Assembly (NCBI GenBank): GCA_031771865.1
Contig: JASISA010000007.1
Location: 558,001-622,000, forward strand
Direction: 5' to 3'
From: Nothophaeocryptopus gaeumannii
Taxonomy: Eukaryota > Ascomycota > Dothideomycetes > Mycosphaerellales > Mycosphaerellaceae
DNA length: 64,000 nt
In this document: one piece after another, positions 23,499 through 33,727 of the stretch
How positions within the stretch are numbered: position 1 is the first letter of the stretch
Layout of the letters: each line of letters begins with the position of its first letter
The notes under the pieces: model-generated
What the model saw: the letters and a program-made list of their open reading frames with translations, nothing else
Database searches by the model: none
What the model was told of the DNA's origin: nothing
Position numbers and translations under genes: made by a program

Positions 23499-25880
23499 TC
23501 AGTTATCTGACAAGGTGTTCGGAAAGATCATGCCGTCCAGATCGAGTTCGTTGGCCACCATCATGATATGATCTGCATCCATGCCATTCTGCCAAAACGT
23601 TGCATCGTCCATGTCGAAGTCTGCAGGATCAAAAGGCATCAGCATACTGTTATCGAGCAGTCCGACCATGGCTTGCGCGGATGGGTCCATCAGTGTTCCA
23701 GTAGTTGTAGTTGGAGCTGGCAGAGGCGTAGAACATGTCTTCTGCGTTACTGCAAGTTCGTGCTCGTGCACACTAGCCAGTAGTTCGTCCAACTGTTGCA
23801 ATTCTGCCTTGTGGTATCCAGCACGGACGTTGCCACGAGACCGTATCTCTGCAAGGAGTCCAAATGCTAGCTGTGTCCAGGGAACATGACTTTTCAGGAG
23901 CGAAGAGTCGATCGCAGCTGCCATGATCAGAATGATATCAGACATGAAGACCGAGTCAAGGTCAAACGGGAGGAATGATTCTGTTCTCGTGTCAGCTTTG
24001 CGCACCACTCGAGCATGGGGCTGTCATTACCTAGAAGACTCTGCTCTTGCAGAGCTGATACGATCTTCAGCATTTGTTGCGCCGACTCAACGCACATCTG
24101 AGCCAGCCACCTGATACTCCGAGATTTGGGCAGTCGTTGCCTTGAGCCGTCAAGATGAGACAGCTTGATTTCGAGTAGCTTGTAAACGATCGGACGGGTC
24201 GCAAGCACAACACACTGCGAGAGTCAGCCATTGTTACTCGTCAAAGTTTTAAGAGAAATAAAGACTTACCTGATGATTCAGAAGGTGTAAATATGCAGCA
24301 AGTCGCGATATACTGTTCGAGCCCTCACTGACATTCAGTGGGAACGTGGCCTTCAGCTGATCTGTGACTTCCGCAATGCTTTTCAATGCCGACCTTGTGC
24401 TGACCACGAAGCTCTGGTTGAGCTGGCCGTTGGCGCCGTAAACAGTGAACACGACATGCGTGATAGTCTTTGCGATTTTGACATTCAACTCCAACGCCGC
24501 GGAATTCTGCGGCGCTCCAGGAAACAAAGGCAGCTCCGCCGTGACATCTTGATCTCGAATAGCTAAGGGCACGCCCATAAGCCATGTCATTTGTCGATCA
24601 AGAACGAACAACGTCCACCAGATCTTGCGACACCGTTGAAGCATGGAATCGCTTATGTGCTGACTCTGCATGCTTGTATGCATGCCGTGGCCCATTGCCA
24701 GTCTTTGTGCTTGCCCAATGATGCGGTACGCCGAGCATCGGAAGTCCAGAGAATGCAGATAGAGCGCAGCACAGCATAAGAACTCAATGGTCTCCAGAGG
24801 ATCCGGGCAGACAAATGTTGTATTGGGCATATGGCCCATGCCTTTCAGAAACAAGTCCCAGCCGGGAGGATGTTTCCCAGTAGATGTTCGAGCAACAAAG
24901 GCTTTACCGAATGCGAGAATCAGCAGGTAATGCGCTTGCCAAAGTGCAGATACGCTTGATCTCTCGGAGGGTACGTCGGAATGGAACTGCGCGAATTGCT
25001 TCATGAACGATTCCTCGTCGAAGAGATGGAAGATCTGGCCGCAATAGAATTTCACGGTATTGATTAGATAGATGGCAAAGTCCGCATGCGGTAGAGCAGC
25101 CGAGTCGAAAGCAGGCGCAATAGGCGAAGTCGTGAGGTCCTTCTCGAAGTCAAGTTCGTAAACTTCGCCCTCCCAGTGTAGTCGCTCGGATGGTAAAGGC
25201 GCCTTGAGGACACGCTCGTGTGCCATGGCGAGCACACGCCGCCCGAACGCCCATGCTGATGAAGCGCCCAGGTAGACTGCAGTCGCAGCGTGAGCAGATG
25301 CAATGACCAAAGCCATGGATGGTGGTAGGACTTACTCGGTCGGCCCTGTGTATCAAGAGCAAACGTCGAATGATCAAGCCCAAGAGGATTCGAGCCCAAT
25401 AGCAACGGCGTGGGTGAGGCAGAGCGAGTCGGCGGTGGATGCTGCTCGGGAGCATGCAGCATACTTTCGTCGAGAGGACTGTGTGCATCTCCCTCATTGT
25501 CGGAGGCTTGCTCGGCATCGCTCTCGATTCCGGGCACGGGGCTCTGCTCGCCGTGTGCCATGCCTCCCTTCTCATACGCTGCCACGCGCCGTTCAAGGTC
25601 CTGAATGAAGCTCTGTGATACTATACGTCTCTCATCGTATATGCAAGATGTCTTGCGTTTGGTACATTGCTCGCACGGCTTTGCGCCATTGCATTTGATC
25701 TTCTGGTTCCGACATCTGGACCGCAGGCGTCAGCGGGGCTCGTACTCACACCAACAAACAAACCACTAGAGCAACATACCTGCGGCAGGCGTTGGACGAG
25801 CGCTTTCGAACACGGCCTGCGACTGTGTTTCGTCTGCTCGGGTTGTTTGCGATGGCGCCGGTTGCCTCTCCGGTCGTCAT
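23499..25880 (-). CDS. Zn2Cys6 transcription factor, candidate proline-pathway regulator
   Basis: Five exons: 25780-25880, 25336-25715, 24270-25276, 24031-24214, 23499-23980; about 717 residues. Introns 64, 59, 55 and 50 nt. The binuclear zinc cluster spans the first junction: CRRCRNQKIKC, then CEQCTKRKTSC, giving Cys spacing 2-6-5-2-6. A short linker and heptad-like stretch (SFIQDLERRVAAYEKGG) follow. The fungal-specific regulator domain covers about residues 200-450 (INTVKFYCGQIFHLF, RCRKIWWTLFVLDRQMTWLMGVPLAI). The acidic tail (DPADFDMDDATFW) looks like an activation region. For the last intron a 35-nt version is also in frame; the 50-nt one is preferred for its normal length and CTGAC branch site. 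It sits between PUT2 and PUT1 on the same strand, like prnA beside proline genes in Aspergillus, so a PrnA/Put3-like role is inferred from position only. Confidence 0.88.
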
Positions 25881-26113
25881 TTTGAATGAAATTTTGATGG
25901 AAGGTTGTGCACGCAGGGGGCGGGAATCAAAAGGAGGTCTATCCTCTCGGCAGTGATTCCGAGATCGGCAACCGAAAGTGGTCAATGGTCCCGGTCAGCA
26001 ACTTCACCTCGTCCAAGTCACTTCGAGAGACAGTCAGCCGTGCCTAAGCAGCTCAGCAGGAAGGCAAAGTATCGATATCATCAGTCTCAATCATTCAATG
26101 TCAACAGCTATCA

Positions 26114-27526
26114 CTACGTCTGCTGCCGCCAAACCCGACCCCAGAACCGTCTTCGAAGCTCCGTCGAGAATGCGGCCCTGCTCTCTCCGATACGCTCAGC
26201 GGCTCCTCGGTTCTCAATAGCTCTCCGTACCAAGTATTGCATACACTCTTGCAGGGAACCCCAAGTAAGGCACTTGTAAACCTCTGGCTTGTAGGATGCG
26301 CCACTTCGAGTCTTCTCCTCGCCGATCTCCACGATCTTGAACCCCAGATCATCCGCCATTCCCTGCAACTGGGCGAACTCTGGCCGTACCTTCAGTTCGC
26401 CCTTTTCAGAGAGTTCGTATGCCATGTCCAAGGCCTTCTGAACAGTTTGGCTGTTGTGGCCGGCCAGCAGAAGCGACATCTTTGGGAAGGATGCATCTTC
26501 AAGCCCAGGTACAGTGCCGGTTAAGACATTCTTTACAATGGAATTGTAACAGTCGTCAGTTTGTGCTTTGGTGTCGTGGATAGCGATCCGCACGTCATGG
26601 CTGATATATGCTCCCCGTACAAGCTTGACTGCCAGAGTCCAACCCTCTTCTCGGGCTAACCGGAGCTGGTATTGAATCTTCGGCTGAGCACCCTTCAGAT
26701 ACGCCTGAATGGTGTTGTAGATGACCGGCTTCGGACCACGATTCCATTTCCGCATCAGATCGATCGTCCACTTATCGATGGCCTTCTGGATAGCCTGTTG
26801 TTCGGCATCAATCCAGATGCGGGAACCGCGGGATTGTGCTTCTTGGCAGATGGCGTCCATAGCTTCTACCATTGCAGGAGACGGGGGCTGGTCATTCGCC
26901 ATGGCTTCAAATACTCTTGGTCCGGCGCCGCTGAGCTTCATGCCAATCCAGTCTCCTTCCCGACATAAGCTGAGGGTGTGAAGATTGCCTCGCTTGAATT
27001 GTTCGATCTGGGCGGCTTCTGCCTCCTTTCCATTCTCGGTCGATGCGTGCTCGGCCAACATTTCTTTGCCATAGACAAGGACACAACCCGAAAACCCCAT
27101 GTCTTTCGTCCGTTGCGCTGTGGTCTTGACCTCGGTGTCGTTGGTTCCCGCGCAGAATTGGTCATAGATCATCGGTTTGAGGGTTGCTCGAAGTAGCGGG
27201 TTCTTATCCGGGTTCAAAAGTAGGGACTTGGATTCCGCGACAACCTTCATGAATGCCAGCCCGGTCTTGAAGAGCAGAGGTCGTGTGAAAAACGAGCTGA
27301 GGAAAAGATTCCGAATGATTGCGGATGTAGAAAGCCGGCTTAGTGGTATTGAAGCGCTCCCTGCAGGCCGTACAGCCTGCTTTGATACTTCTTCGACCGC
27401 CGACGAGGCATTATGTGCTGCTGTGGGAGCGCCATAGGACTTTCGCTTGGCTGTCGTGTTGTATGTCCTGCTCTGTCGAATCACTTTGCGGAAATGCTGC
27501 TTCGGCAAGAAGAATGCGGTTGACAT
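26114..27526 (-). CDS. PUT1: Proline dehydrogenase (proline oxidase), mitochondrial
   Basis: FAD enzyme of the inner mitochondrial membrane; oxidises proline to P5C, feeding the P5C dehydrogenase encoded nearby. Single exon, 470 residues. The N-terminus is basic without acidic residues for about 40 residues (HFRKVIRQSRTYNTTAKRKS), a good presequence. The barrel shows the expected family strings: YDQFCAGT, GCVLVYGKE, RGSRIWIDAEQ, IYNTIQAYLKG, LAVKLVRGAY, LLAGHNSQT, and at the end the substrate-binding YLVRRAIENRG. Length and motifs are complete. Only 233 bp separate its stop from the start of the Zn2Cys6 gene downstream on the same strand. Confidence 0.95.
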   Translation of the reverse strand: MSTAFFLPKQHFRKVIRQSRTYNTTAKRKSYGAPTAAHNASSAVEEVSKQAVRPAGSASIPLSRLSTSAIIRNLFLSSFFTRPLLFKTGLAFMKVVAESKSLLLNPDKNPLLRATLKPMIYDQFCAGTNDTEVKTTAQRTKDMGFSGCVLVYGKEMLAEHASTENGKEAEAAQIEQFKRGNLHTLSLCREGDWIGMKLSGAGPRVFEAMANDQPPSPAMVEAMDAICQEAQSRGSRIWIDAEQQAIQKAIDKWTIDLMRKWNRGPKPVIYNTIQAYLKGAQPKIQYQLRLAREEGWTLAVKLVRGAYISHDVRIAIHDTKAQTDDCYNSIVKNVLTGTVPGLEDASFPKMSLLLAGHNSQTVQKALDMAYELSEKGELKVRPEFAQLQGMADDLGFKIVEIGEEKTRSGASYKPEVYKCLTWGSLQECMQYLVRRAIENRGAAERIGESRAAFSTELRRRFWGRVWRQQT

Positions 27527-27986
27527 GATTGCGGTGTAGATTCAAGATGAAGCCCGTTGTGCTCGGTCGTGTACCTTATTCATTGCGACTGAAGTCATTA
27601 AGGGTCAAATCGCATGTTCGTGGTTCTTGGTAGAGCGTGGATGAGTTTGCCTATCCTGGAAGGTGGAGAGAGCTAGCTTTGGAGCTCTCAGTGACAGGCC
27701 TGGATGAAGCCCGATAATGACCAGCTGACGCACGAAACCACACAGCCACGTTCCGATAGCAGCTACCTTTGTGTGCCATCGGGAGACTCCCGAGCAAGGA
27801 GCATATGCCGTGGTTCTGGACTTGTTGAATCGTCCCTGGAAATGTGATCGAACCGGGTGTCTGCTTGCTCGGCCAGCATCGGCTGCTCACCCAGAAGATG
27901 TTGAGTGCCTGAAAGACATCAGGCAGCGGCACGGGTTCGCATGTAGTTGTCTTGCACTTCGCGTCAAGATTTTTGTTCTGTTCGGT
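27527..27986. promoter_or_regulatory. Divergent promoter region PUT1 / membrane protein
   Basis: About 460 bp between divergent start codons (or 240 bp if the downstream gene starts earlier). No specific site identified. Confidence 0.4.
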
Positions 27987-28796
27987 ATGAGTATCATGGC
28001 TATCGATCAAGCATATGCTTCCTCTACGACAAAGTCACTGGACGGCCTTGCCCACCAATTGACAGCAGATGTCGCCTCAGCTGCGCTTACCGCTGCGGTG
28101 ATTTCTCCAACAGTATGTCTCATTGACAGTGCGATCATGCTGAAGGCAAGTGGCAATCGTTCGTTGAGAGCATGCCTTTCAACACTTGTACGACCGATCT
28201 CCGGAATACCCCGACAACTACTCTTCTCTTCCCCAGCACGACTAGTGATGCTGGTGTATTTTGGGACGTACGCGACAGCAAATGCACTGGACACCGTCGC
28301 ACGGCATACAGAGATGTCAAACGCAAATTCGGTCAAATTTGGCAGCACGGCGGCCGTCAGCACGGGGCTCACGATCTACAAAGACAGTCAGCTCGTTAAG
28401 ATCCTGGGTAAAAGCAGCTTGAAGGCAGTGGTACCAGCCGCTAGCTACGGCCTCTTCACCATTCGCGACGCTATCACCATCTTTGCCTCTTTCAACCTTC
28501 CGCCAATGCTGGCAGCTCGGCTGAAGGGCATTTTCGAGACAGACGCAAGCCAGCTCAAGGCTGCACAATTCATGATACCAGCAGCTGTACAATTCATCAC
28601 GACGCCAATCCACCTGCTTGGCATAGATTTGTTCAACAGGAGAAGCAGACAGGGCTTCGCTAGCCGCAGTGCCGTGATAGGCAGGGACATGCCAACGGCG
28701 GTGCCAGCCAGGATGCTGCGGATCATACCAGCTTTCAGTGTCGGTGGCATCATGAACATCGCTCTTAGGCAAAGACTGAGCAAGGGACAGACGTGA
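27987..28796 (+). CDS. Predicted multi-pass membrane protein, function unknown
   Basis: The frame is open from 27771, but the first ATG is 27987, giving 269 residues. Four to six hydrophobic segments are visible: around SAALTAAVISPTVCLID, RLVMLVYFGTYATANAL, SYGLFTIRDAITIFASF, FMIPAAVQFITTPIHLLG and RIIPAFSVGGIMNIAL, with basic loops between. The repeated pattern of small residues and charged loops resembles fungal proteins of mitochondrial membranes related to carrier-like folds, but no carrier signature (PX[DE]XX[KR]) is present. Codon use is like its neighbours and the frame is unbroken, so I judge it real. It is divergent from PUT1; a mitochondrial link to proline use is only a guess. Confidence 0.65.
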   Translation: MSIMAIDQAYASSTTKSLDGLAHQLTADVASAALTAAVISPTVCLIDSAIMLKASGNRSLRACLSTLVRPISGIPRQLLFSSPARLVMLVYFGTYATANALDTVARHTEMSNANSVKFGSTAAVSTGLTIYKDSQLVKILGKSSLKAVVPAASYGLFTIRDAITIFASFNLPPMLAARLKGIFETDASQLKAAQFMIPAAVQFITTPIHLLGIDLFNRRSRQGFASRSAVIGRDMPTAVPARMLRIIPAFSVGGIMNIALRQRLSKGQT

Positions 28797-31451
28797 ATCG
28801 TCAGCTCCATGAATTTGCACTGTCGATGCTCGTTGTTGTCGAGAGCGATCAGAGCTGCATGGTGAGCAGCACTGAGGGAGTTCAGAGGGCCTAGACAGAA
28901 ACTGCCACGCAATTCAGAATGGGGTCTTCGAGGGTCGCGGTTGGAATGCAGCAGCCTCGCTTGGCATATGGCTGTACAATCATCGTCCTAAGGCGAAGGC
29001 GGTCCCTCAGTCTCCAGGGACCAGAACGGATACGAACATAGAATAGAGTGGCAGAGCCCGTAACGAAGGAACGTCGTGGGCACCTGCGTCTGAAGGTTTC
29101 TCACAGCCGCCACGGCAGCCACTCCCACGTACTGTCATCCAAATGAATATTGTTTCCGCGTCAAATCGGGGTTTCTGGCGGCCGTAGCCCTGGTCACAGA
29201 GCCAATTCAGACCCCTTCCAGGTTCACATTTGATGTGAAGGCCATTCGAGCAATGGTTTCATTGGCCCGGTGTCTGTCTTCTTCCCAATGTAACGTTGAG
29301 CGGTTGAAGACTGCTCAATCGATCCGAGTACATCTTTCACTCGATCCCAGTCCCAGTATTGGCGGCCCAGTTTTGTGGTCTTGTAAACTCGAGACCCAAG
29401 CAATACAAGAAAACGTCCCAATGCCAATGCGAGAGACTTCAACGCCGTTGACAGGCTGTACTTGGGAAGCTGTGGATTCAGCGAAGGTGCCGTTACGCGG
29501 TGATCGCATCGCAGATCATGAGAAGTACGTCGTCGTTCAGGCCGACGAGGGAGATAGCCATGATGCTTCCTCTGATTTCTCGGCGGAGGTCCGAGGTCCA
29601 CGCAACCACCTTTCAGGCCGGAGGATATTAAAGGCCGTGAGGACAGGCAAAACACGGGCGTGACGACGCGATGCGGTAGCCCAAATCTTGACGCGTCAGT
29701 GCAGCGGTAGGTGTCTGAAATTGTCAGTATTTGCGCGTCTTGATCTGAAGTTCGGTCTGAAGACGCGTCTTGATGCAAGTCAATGAGTGTTGCGTACCAT
29801 GTTGATGATGTCAATGGCGAAGGCAACATCCGAGATCGAGGCCTTGGAGGATTGACTCAAGCCTGAGGCAGAAACTATTGGCGCGATCGTTTAAATTCTC
29901 ATTCAAGCCTTCCCAGGTTGTTGCTCCGAGGTTTCTACTATCATCGAGCAACTGGCCATGCAAGGCTACAGCAATCCAGTCATTCTAATAAGATTGCAGC
30001 ACACGTTTGAATGCAGGAGTTCCCGGACCGCTCTGCATCATGACCTGTCTCGCCCATCAATCCCGCAGGCTCTTCTTGAACGCACAAGGTAGATGGCATG
30101 ACGCCGAAGGAACCGGACTTGTGACTGCACGTGTCTCGACTCGCTGCGACAAGCTCCGTACTCGACATCATTCGTGGTTATTTGGTACCCTCGCCATGGC
30201 TATGTTCTCGCCCTGTCTTTGGCTCGGGAAGATGGTCAGCTCATCAATACCCGCCAGCGTTGAACACGCGACTACAGGGGCAGTCGCGCCGCAATGGTGG
30301 GCATACGGAGGGTAACATAATGAACAACGTGGAGAGAACTTCCATGGATGGATGAAGACGAGACCGTATGAACCTGGATCTGCCTCGGCCTCACATGCTC
30401 GGATGCTGAAGGCATCCGGTGCTGACACGACTTCACTTTGCCTCCAATGAGCTCTTCATTTCTTGTCCTTCATCAACTATCTCAACTATCTCAACTCTGA
30501 CAACGGCACAGTGTTGATATTGCAAGTGACTCGCTCGTTGCAGTCCAATTTTTCTGGCCTACGCCATCTTGGCGAGGTCGGTCCCGAGCCAGCACGAAGG
30601 ACAGACGTGCTGATTAAAGCATCTACCCTCCTCAAATTGTACTTATGGACCTTCTACACCATGGTACTTTACGAGCTGAGGACCCAAATCTGAAAACTCT
30701 AGAGACGAGGTCATTCGAACACCAGGTTCAAGTAGGGTATGCTGGTCAGCCCATGCTGGCATCGCGACCTATTCTAGCCAAACGCTACTTATGATCACAC
30801 TCATGCAGCCGTCTCGTAACTAAATCGTTCACTGCCTCCTCTTCGACAAGGCTCTCGGCAGAATTTCTCTCGAGGTCGAGATTAGCTTAAAGGAGACTCT
30901 AAAACTTGACAGGCTGCCATGCGAAACTTTCACAACGATAACATGCTGCATTAGGGCTGGTAGCTCTGTTCGCATTGTGTTTTAATTGCCATATTAGTAT
31001 CTGCATACCGTTTAGGACCTAGACAGCCGCGATAAAGATGCCGAAATCCCAGACAATGTCAGTTTGGTTGCTGATGGTATCACATGCGCACAGCATTTAT
31101 TCACCTTGCTGTCGGAAACATGACCGCTTTTATGTCAGTCAGTAAAGTTAATTCAGGATGTACGTACTCTCTCCTCTGCGAATTCCAATGAAGCCCAGCG
31201 AAGCCTATCCGACCAATGCCGGGGACTCTGATGAGCCTTTTGAGGAGACCAGGATGCTTGCTATTGATCGTACAACGAGGACGTTCGATGCCCAAATATC
31301 GTATTGAAAAAGGCGAGCATCGCCGCTCCAGAACGCCGCTACCGACTTTCATCAGGCTTCTGCATTCTCGTTTACTATAGGCCTTCTTTACGATCCGAAA
31401 ATCCAACACATCCACCGACAGTAACTCTCCGTCAATTTTTCGACCACCAAG
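28797..31451. other. Gene-poor stretch with one relic
   Basis: Apart from the F-box-like relic at 29224-29561 I can support no gene in these 2.6 kb. Near 30475-30498 there is a short CTATCTCAA triplication. Confidence 0.4.
29224..29561 (-). pseudogene. F-box-like gene relic
   Basis: ATG 29561 opens MAISLVGLNDDVLLMICDAITA-like sequence, the usual start of a fungal F-box domain (LNDDVLLMI). It then stops at TAA. In a second frame the reading continues with PSLNPQLPKYSLSTALKSLAL, then a segment with SRVYKTTKLGRQYWDWDRVK and ends at 29224. The join fits an F-box (helix, LALALGRFLVLLGSRVY) broken by a small indel. At ~110 residues it is also shorter than typical F-box proteins. It could be a decayed copy, or an active gene hit by a base error. 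Confidence 0.4.
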
Positions 31452-31877
31452 ATGAAGTTCGATACCGCAACCATTCTCGCCCTCGCCACCAGCGTTATGG
31501 CTGTCGCCATTGCAGAGGCAGAGCCAGAAGCGGCTTTGGAAGAGCGTCAAAATGGCTGCTCGAACCCCTTCCCCAATGGCTACCATGGAGGTGTTGGACC
31601 AACAAACTGCCGACAGCTTTACGACAACCCAAATCCAAACTGTCATGGACAGTACGGACGAGGAAGGGGGTACGATCTCTCCGGCATTCGACTCCGTCGT
31701 GAACGAATGCTAATGTGAACTTCGTGTAGTGTCGTGTGCTCGCTCGATTACACATCCGCCATCTGGTGTCAGGACGGTCAGGCGCAGTACACGTACAATG
31801 ACTGCACTCGAAGCCCGGGGACACGATGCATTGCTGGCATCTACGGCGATATCTACAACTATGCTTGCGCTCAGTAG
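31452..31877 (+). CDS. Small secreted cysteine-rich protein, effector candidate
   Basis: Two exons: 31452-31669 and 31730-31877, joined by a 60-nt intron (GTACGA..GTGTAG, branch-like GCTAATG). Product 121 residues. Residues 1-~22 are a signal peptide (MKFDTATILALATSVMAVA), followed by a short acidic pro-like segment ending LEERQ. The mature part has eight cysteines (NGCSNPF, TNCRQ, PNCHG, VVCSLD, IWCQD, NDCTR, TRCIA, YACAQ), enough for four disulfides, and is rich in Gly, Tyr and Asn. Without splicing the first frame would end in an unlikely RLRRERMLM tail, so the intron is well supported. Size, secretion and Cys content fit apoplastic effectors; no known family is recognised. Confidence 0.75.
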
Positions 31878-32551
31878 AAGAGCTACGAAGGCGATAGGGA
31901 GACTCTCACACAGTTCCCTGGTGTAAATCACCTCACGTATCTTGACCCAGGAGCAGCGGTTTCCTGGGCAGATCATACAACTGGACAACGGGCAGGCTGT
32001 CATCAGGAGCATGCATGTTACGGACTAATGAGAGAAAAAAGAGAGTCGTCTTTTTTGTACCCATTACCTCATGTATTCAAGGCTCGGAGAAAAAGAAAGT
32101 CGTCTTCTGTGTAACCGTCACCTCATGTATTCAAGGCTCGAGACTCACAAACCCTCACGTCCAACATCTTCAGTCCGTCCGCCTCCTTCATAGCCATGTG
32201 TCAGTCTCATTGTGTTCTCATCAAATGCTGCGTCGAAGTGTAATGGATCTATTTACTAAATTTTCACGCTACAGGGGGAGTAAGCGGAAAGTTATAGTGT
32301 TGCGCTAAAACACTGTATCCAAAGGTAAATATGCCTACTCATAGGCCGTTTCTGTGGATCTGATCCAATAGGAGGCTTTGTATCAGAGACTATCTGATCT
32401 CACGCTATACACTTTCGCTTACGCCCCCTGTAAGCATCGGAATCCTTGGCACCGAGGACCAAGGACCCATGGATGTCCGCGGGAGTGCCGACGACTTCAA
32501 CTCCATGATCGCAACCCATTGATATCGTGTCCATCTTTCTACATTGCCATC
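31878..32551. other. Intergenic region with a direct repeat
   Basis: Holds a tandem duplication (32031-32140) and the promoter of the uS3m gene; nothing coding seen. Confidence 0.45.
32031..32140. repeat. Two-copy ~55-bp direct repeat
   Basis: Copies at 32031-32086 and 32087-32140, both ending ACCTCATGTATTCAAGGCTCG and both containing GAAAGTCGTCTT-like sequence. They differ at several positions, so the duplication is not recent. Confidence 0.85.
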
Positions 32552-33727
32552 ATGGCTCACAAAGGTGCCGCCATACCGCGCGGCATTCTTTGTCATCATG
32601 CTAAGCAAATACGCGCTCAACGCCGCTTCGCCAGCACGACCAGTCTCTCTGTTCCGACCTCCGCCAGCGAAGTACCCCTCTGGCGGTCCGGCAAAGAACC
32701 CATAACCCGCATCGGTCAATCCATCACCGGCACCATTGAATGGCAGACCTCAACATATACCTTCAACAAGCAGACAGTGAAGCCTTTACCTGTAGCCGCG
32801 GCCAACGTTGAGAAGCTTCTAACTTCGTACGTTACGTTGAAAGAAGTGAACAATCGGGGGAAGGATATACGCGCGATTCGCACAGCACTGAATGCAAGGA
32901 GGAAAAGTGCGGAGAAAGTGTACATCAGCAAGCCGCACATCAAAGATTACGGGGACCGGGTAGAGGTGAAGGCGTTCTTGTGGGATGGAAGGCAGGCCTT
33001 CGAGGAGGCCGAACAGCAGAGACTATCAAAATTCGCCGCAGCTCGCAAGCAAGAAATAGAAGGGAAAGCTCCAGAAACAGAGCAAGAGCAAGGGAAAGGG
33101 AAAGGGAAAGGTAGAGGGCGAGGGCGAGAGAGGAGCGCACGCGCACCAAAGAAAGAGAACGATTCGGATAAGCTGCTGGATCCTGTCTACCAGGAGGGCC
33201 TCAGGAGTTTGATCAGCAGGATATATGGCAAAGAGGCGGAGTTGAAGTTGATGAAGATCAACAAGCCGCATCTAAACGCCGACATTCTGGCAGCATTCGT
33301 CGCACAGAGACTGAAAGACCGAAGATTCACACCGCGAAGAGTGATCAGAGACGCGACATGGAGGGTACCGCTGCCCAGCGCACAGAAGATCTCAGACATC
33401 AACAACGCGAAGATCACACGCCGAGCGAACGGGTTCTCCTGGCGAGACTTCACAATTGGAAACGCAGCACAAACAAGCGCAACATCAGTCGTTGACGGCT
33501 TAAGGCTGAGCCAAGTCAGCAGTCTGCAAGTGCAAGCCGCAGGTCGTTTGACGAAACGTTTGACAGCCAACAGATCGGCCAAGAAGATGGCGAGGCGAGG
33601 TGCGAATACGAAGGGACCAGGTTATATGTTGCGAGGGTTTAGGAAGGCGCATCAACACCACGCGTTCGCTGGAGGGAAGAGGAGAGTCGGTCAGTTTGGT
33701 ATCAAGGTGTCTGTGGGACATACTTAG
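32552..33727 (+). CDS. Mitochondrial small-subunit ribosomal protein uS3m (Var1/Rps3-like), nuclear-encoded
   Basis: A 391-residue protein from ATG 32552; the frame is open further upstream but without ATG. The N-terminus (HHAKQIRAQRRFAST) is a mitochondrial presequence with an RRFAS-type cleavage site. The C-terminal ~90 residues carry the fungal mitochondrial S3/Var1 pattern: LQVQAAGRLTKRLTANRSAKK, then YMLRGF, then GKRRVGQFGIKVSV. A lysine/glycine/arginine-rich insert (GKGKGKGRGRGRERS, about residues 184-200) is coded by a GGGAAA-type repeat at 33093-33130. The protein would bind 15S/16S-like mitochondrial rRNA in the small subunit head. In many ascomycetes rps3 is in mtDNA, so a nuclear copy with presequence implies transfer. 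Assignment rests mainly on the C-terminal motif. Confidence 0.75.
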   Translation: MAHKGAAIPRGILCHHAKQIRAQRRFASTTSLSVPTSASEVPLWRSGKEPITRIGQSITGTIEWQTSTYTFNKQTVKPLPVAAANVEKLLTSYVTLKEVNNRGKDIRAIRTALNARRKSAEKVYISKPHIKDYGDRVEVKAFLWDGRQAFEEAEQQRLSKFAAARKQEIEGKAPETEQEQGKGKGKGRGRGRERSARAPKKENDSDKLLDPVYQEGLRSLISRIYGKEAELKLMKINKPHLNADILAAFVAQRLKDRRFTPRRVIRDATWRVPLPSAQKISDINNAKITRRANGFSWRDFTIGNAAQTSATSVVDGLRLSQVSSLQVQAAGRLTKRLTANRSAKKMARRGANTKGPGYMLRGFRKAHQHHAFAGGKRRVGQFGIKVSVGHT

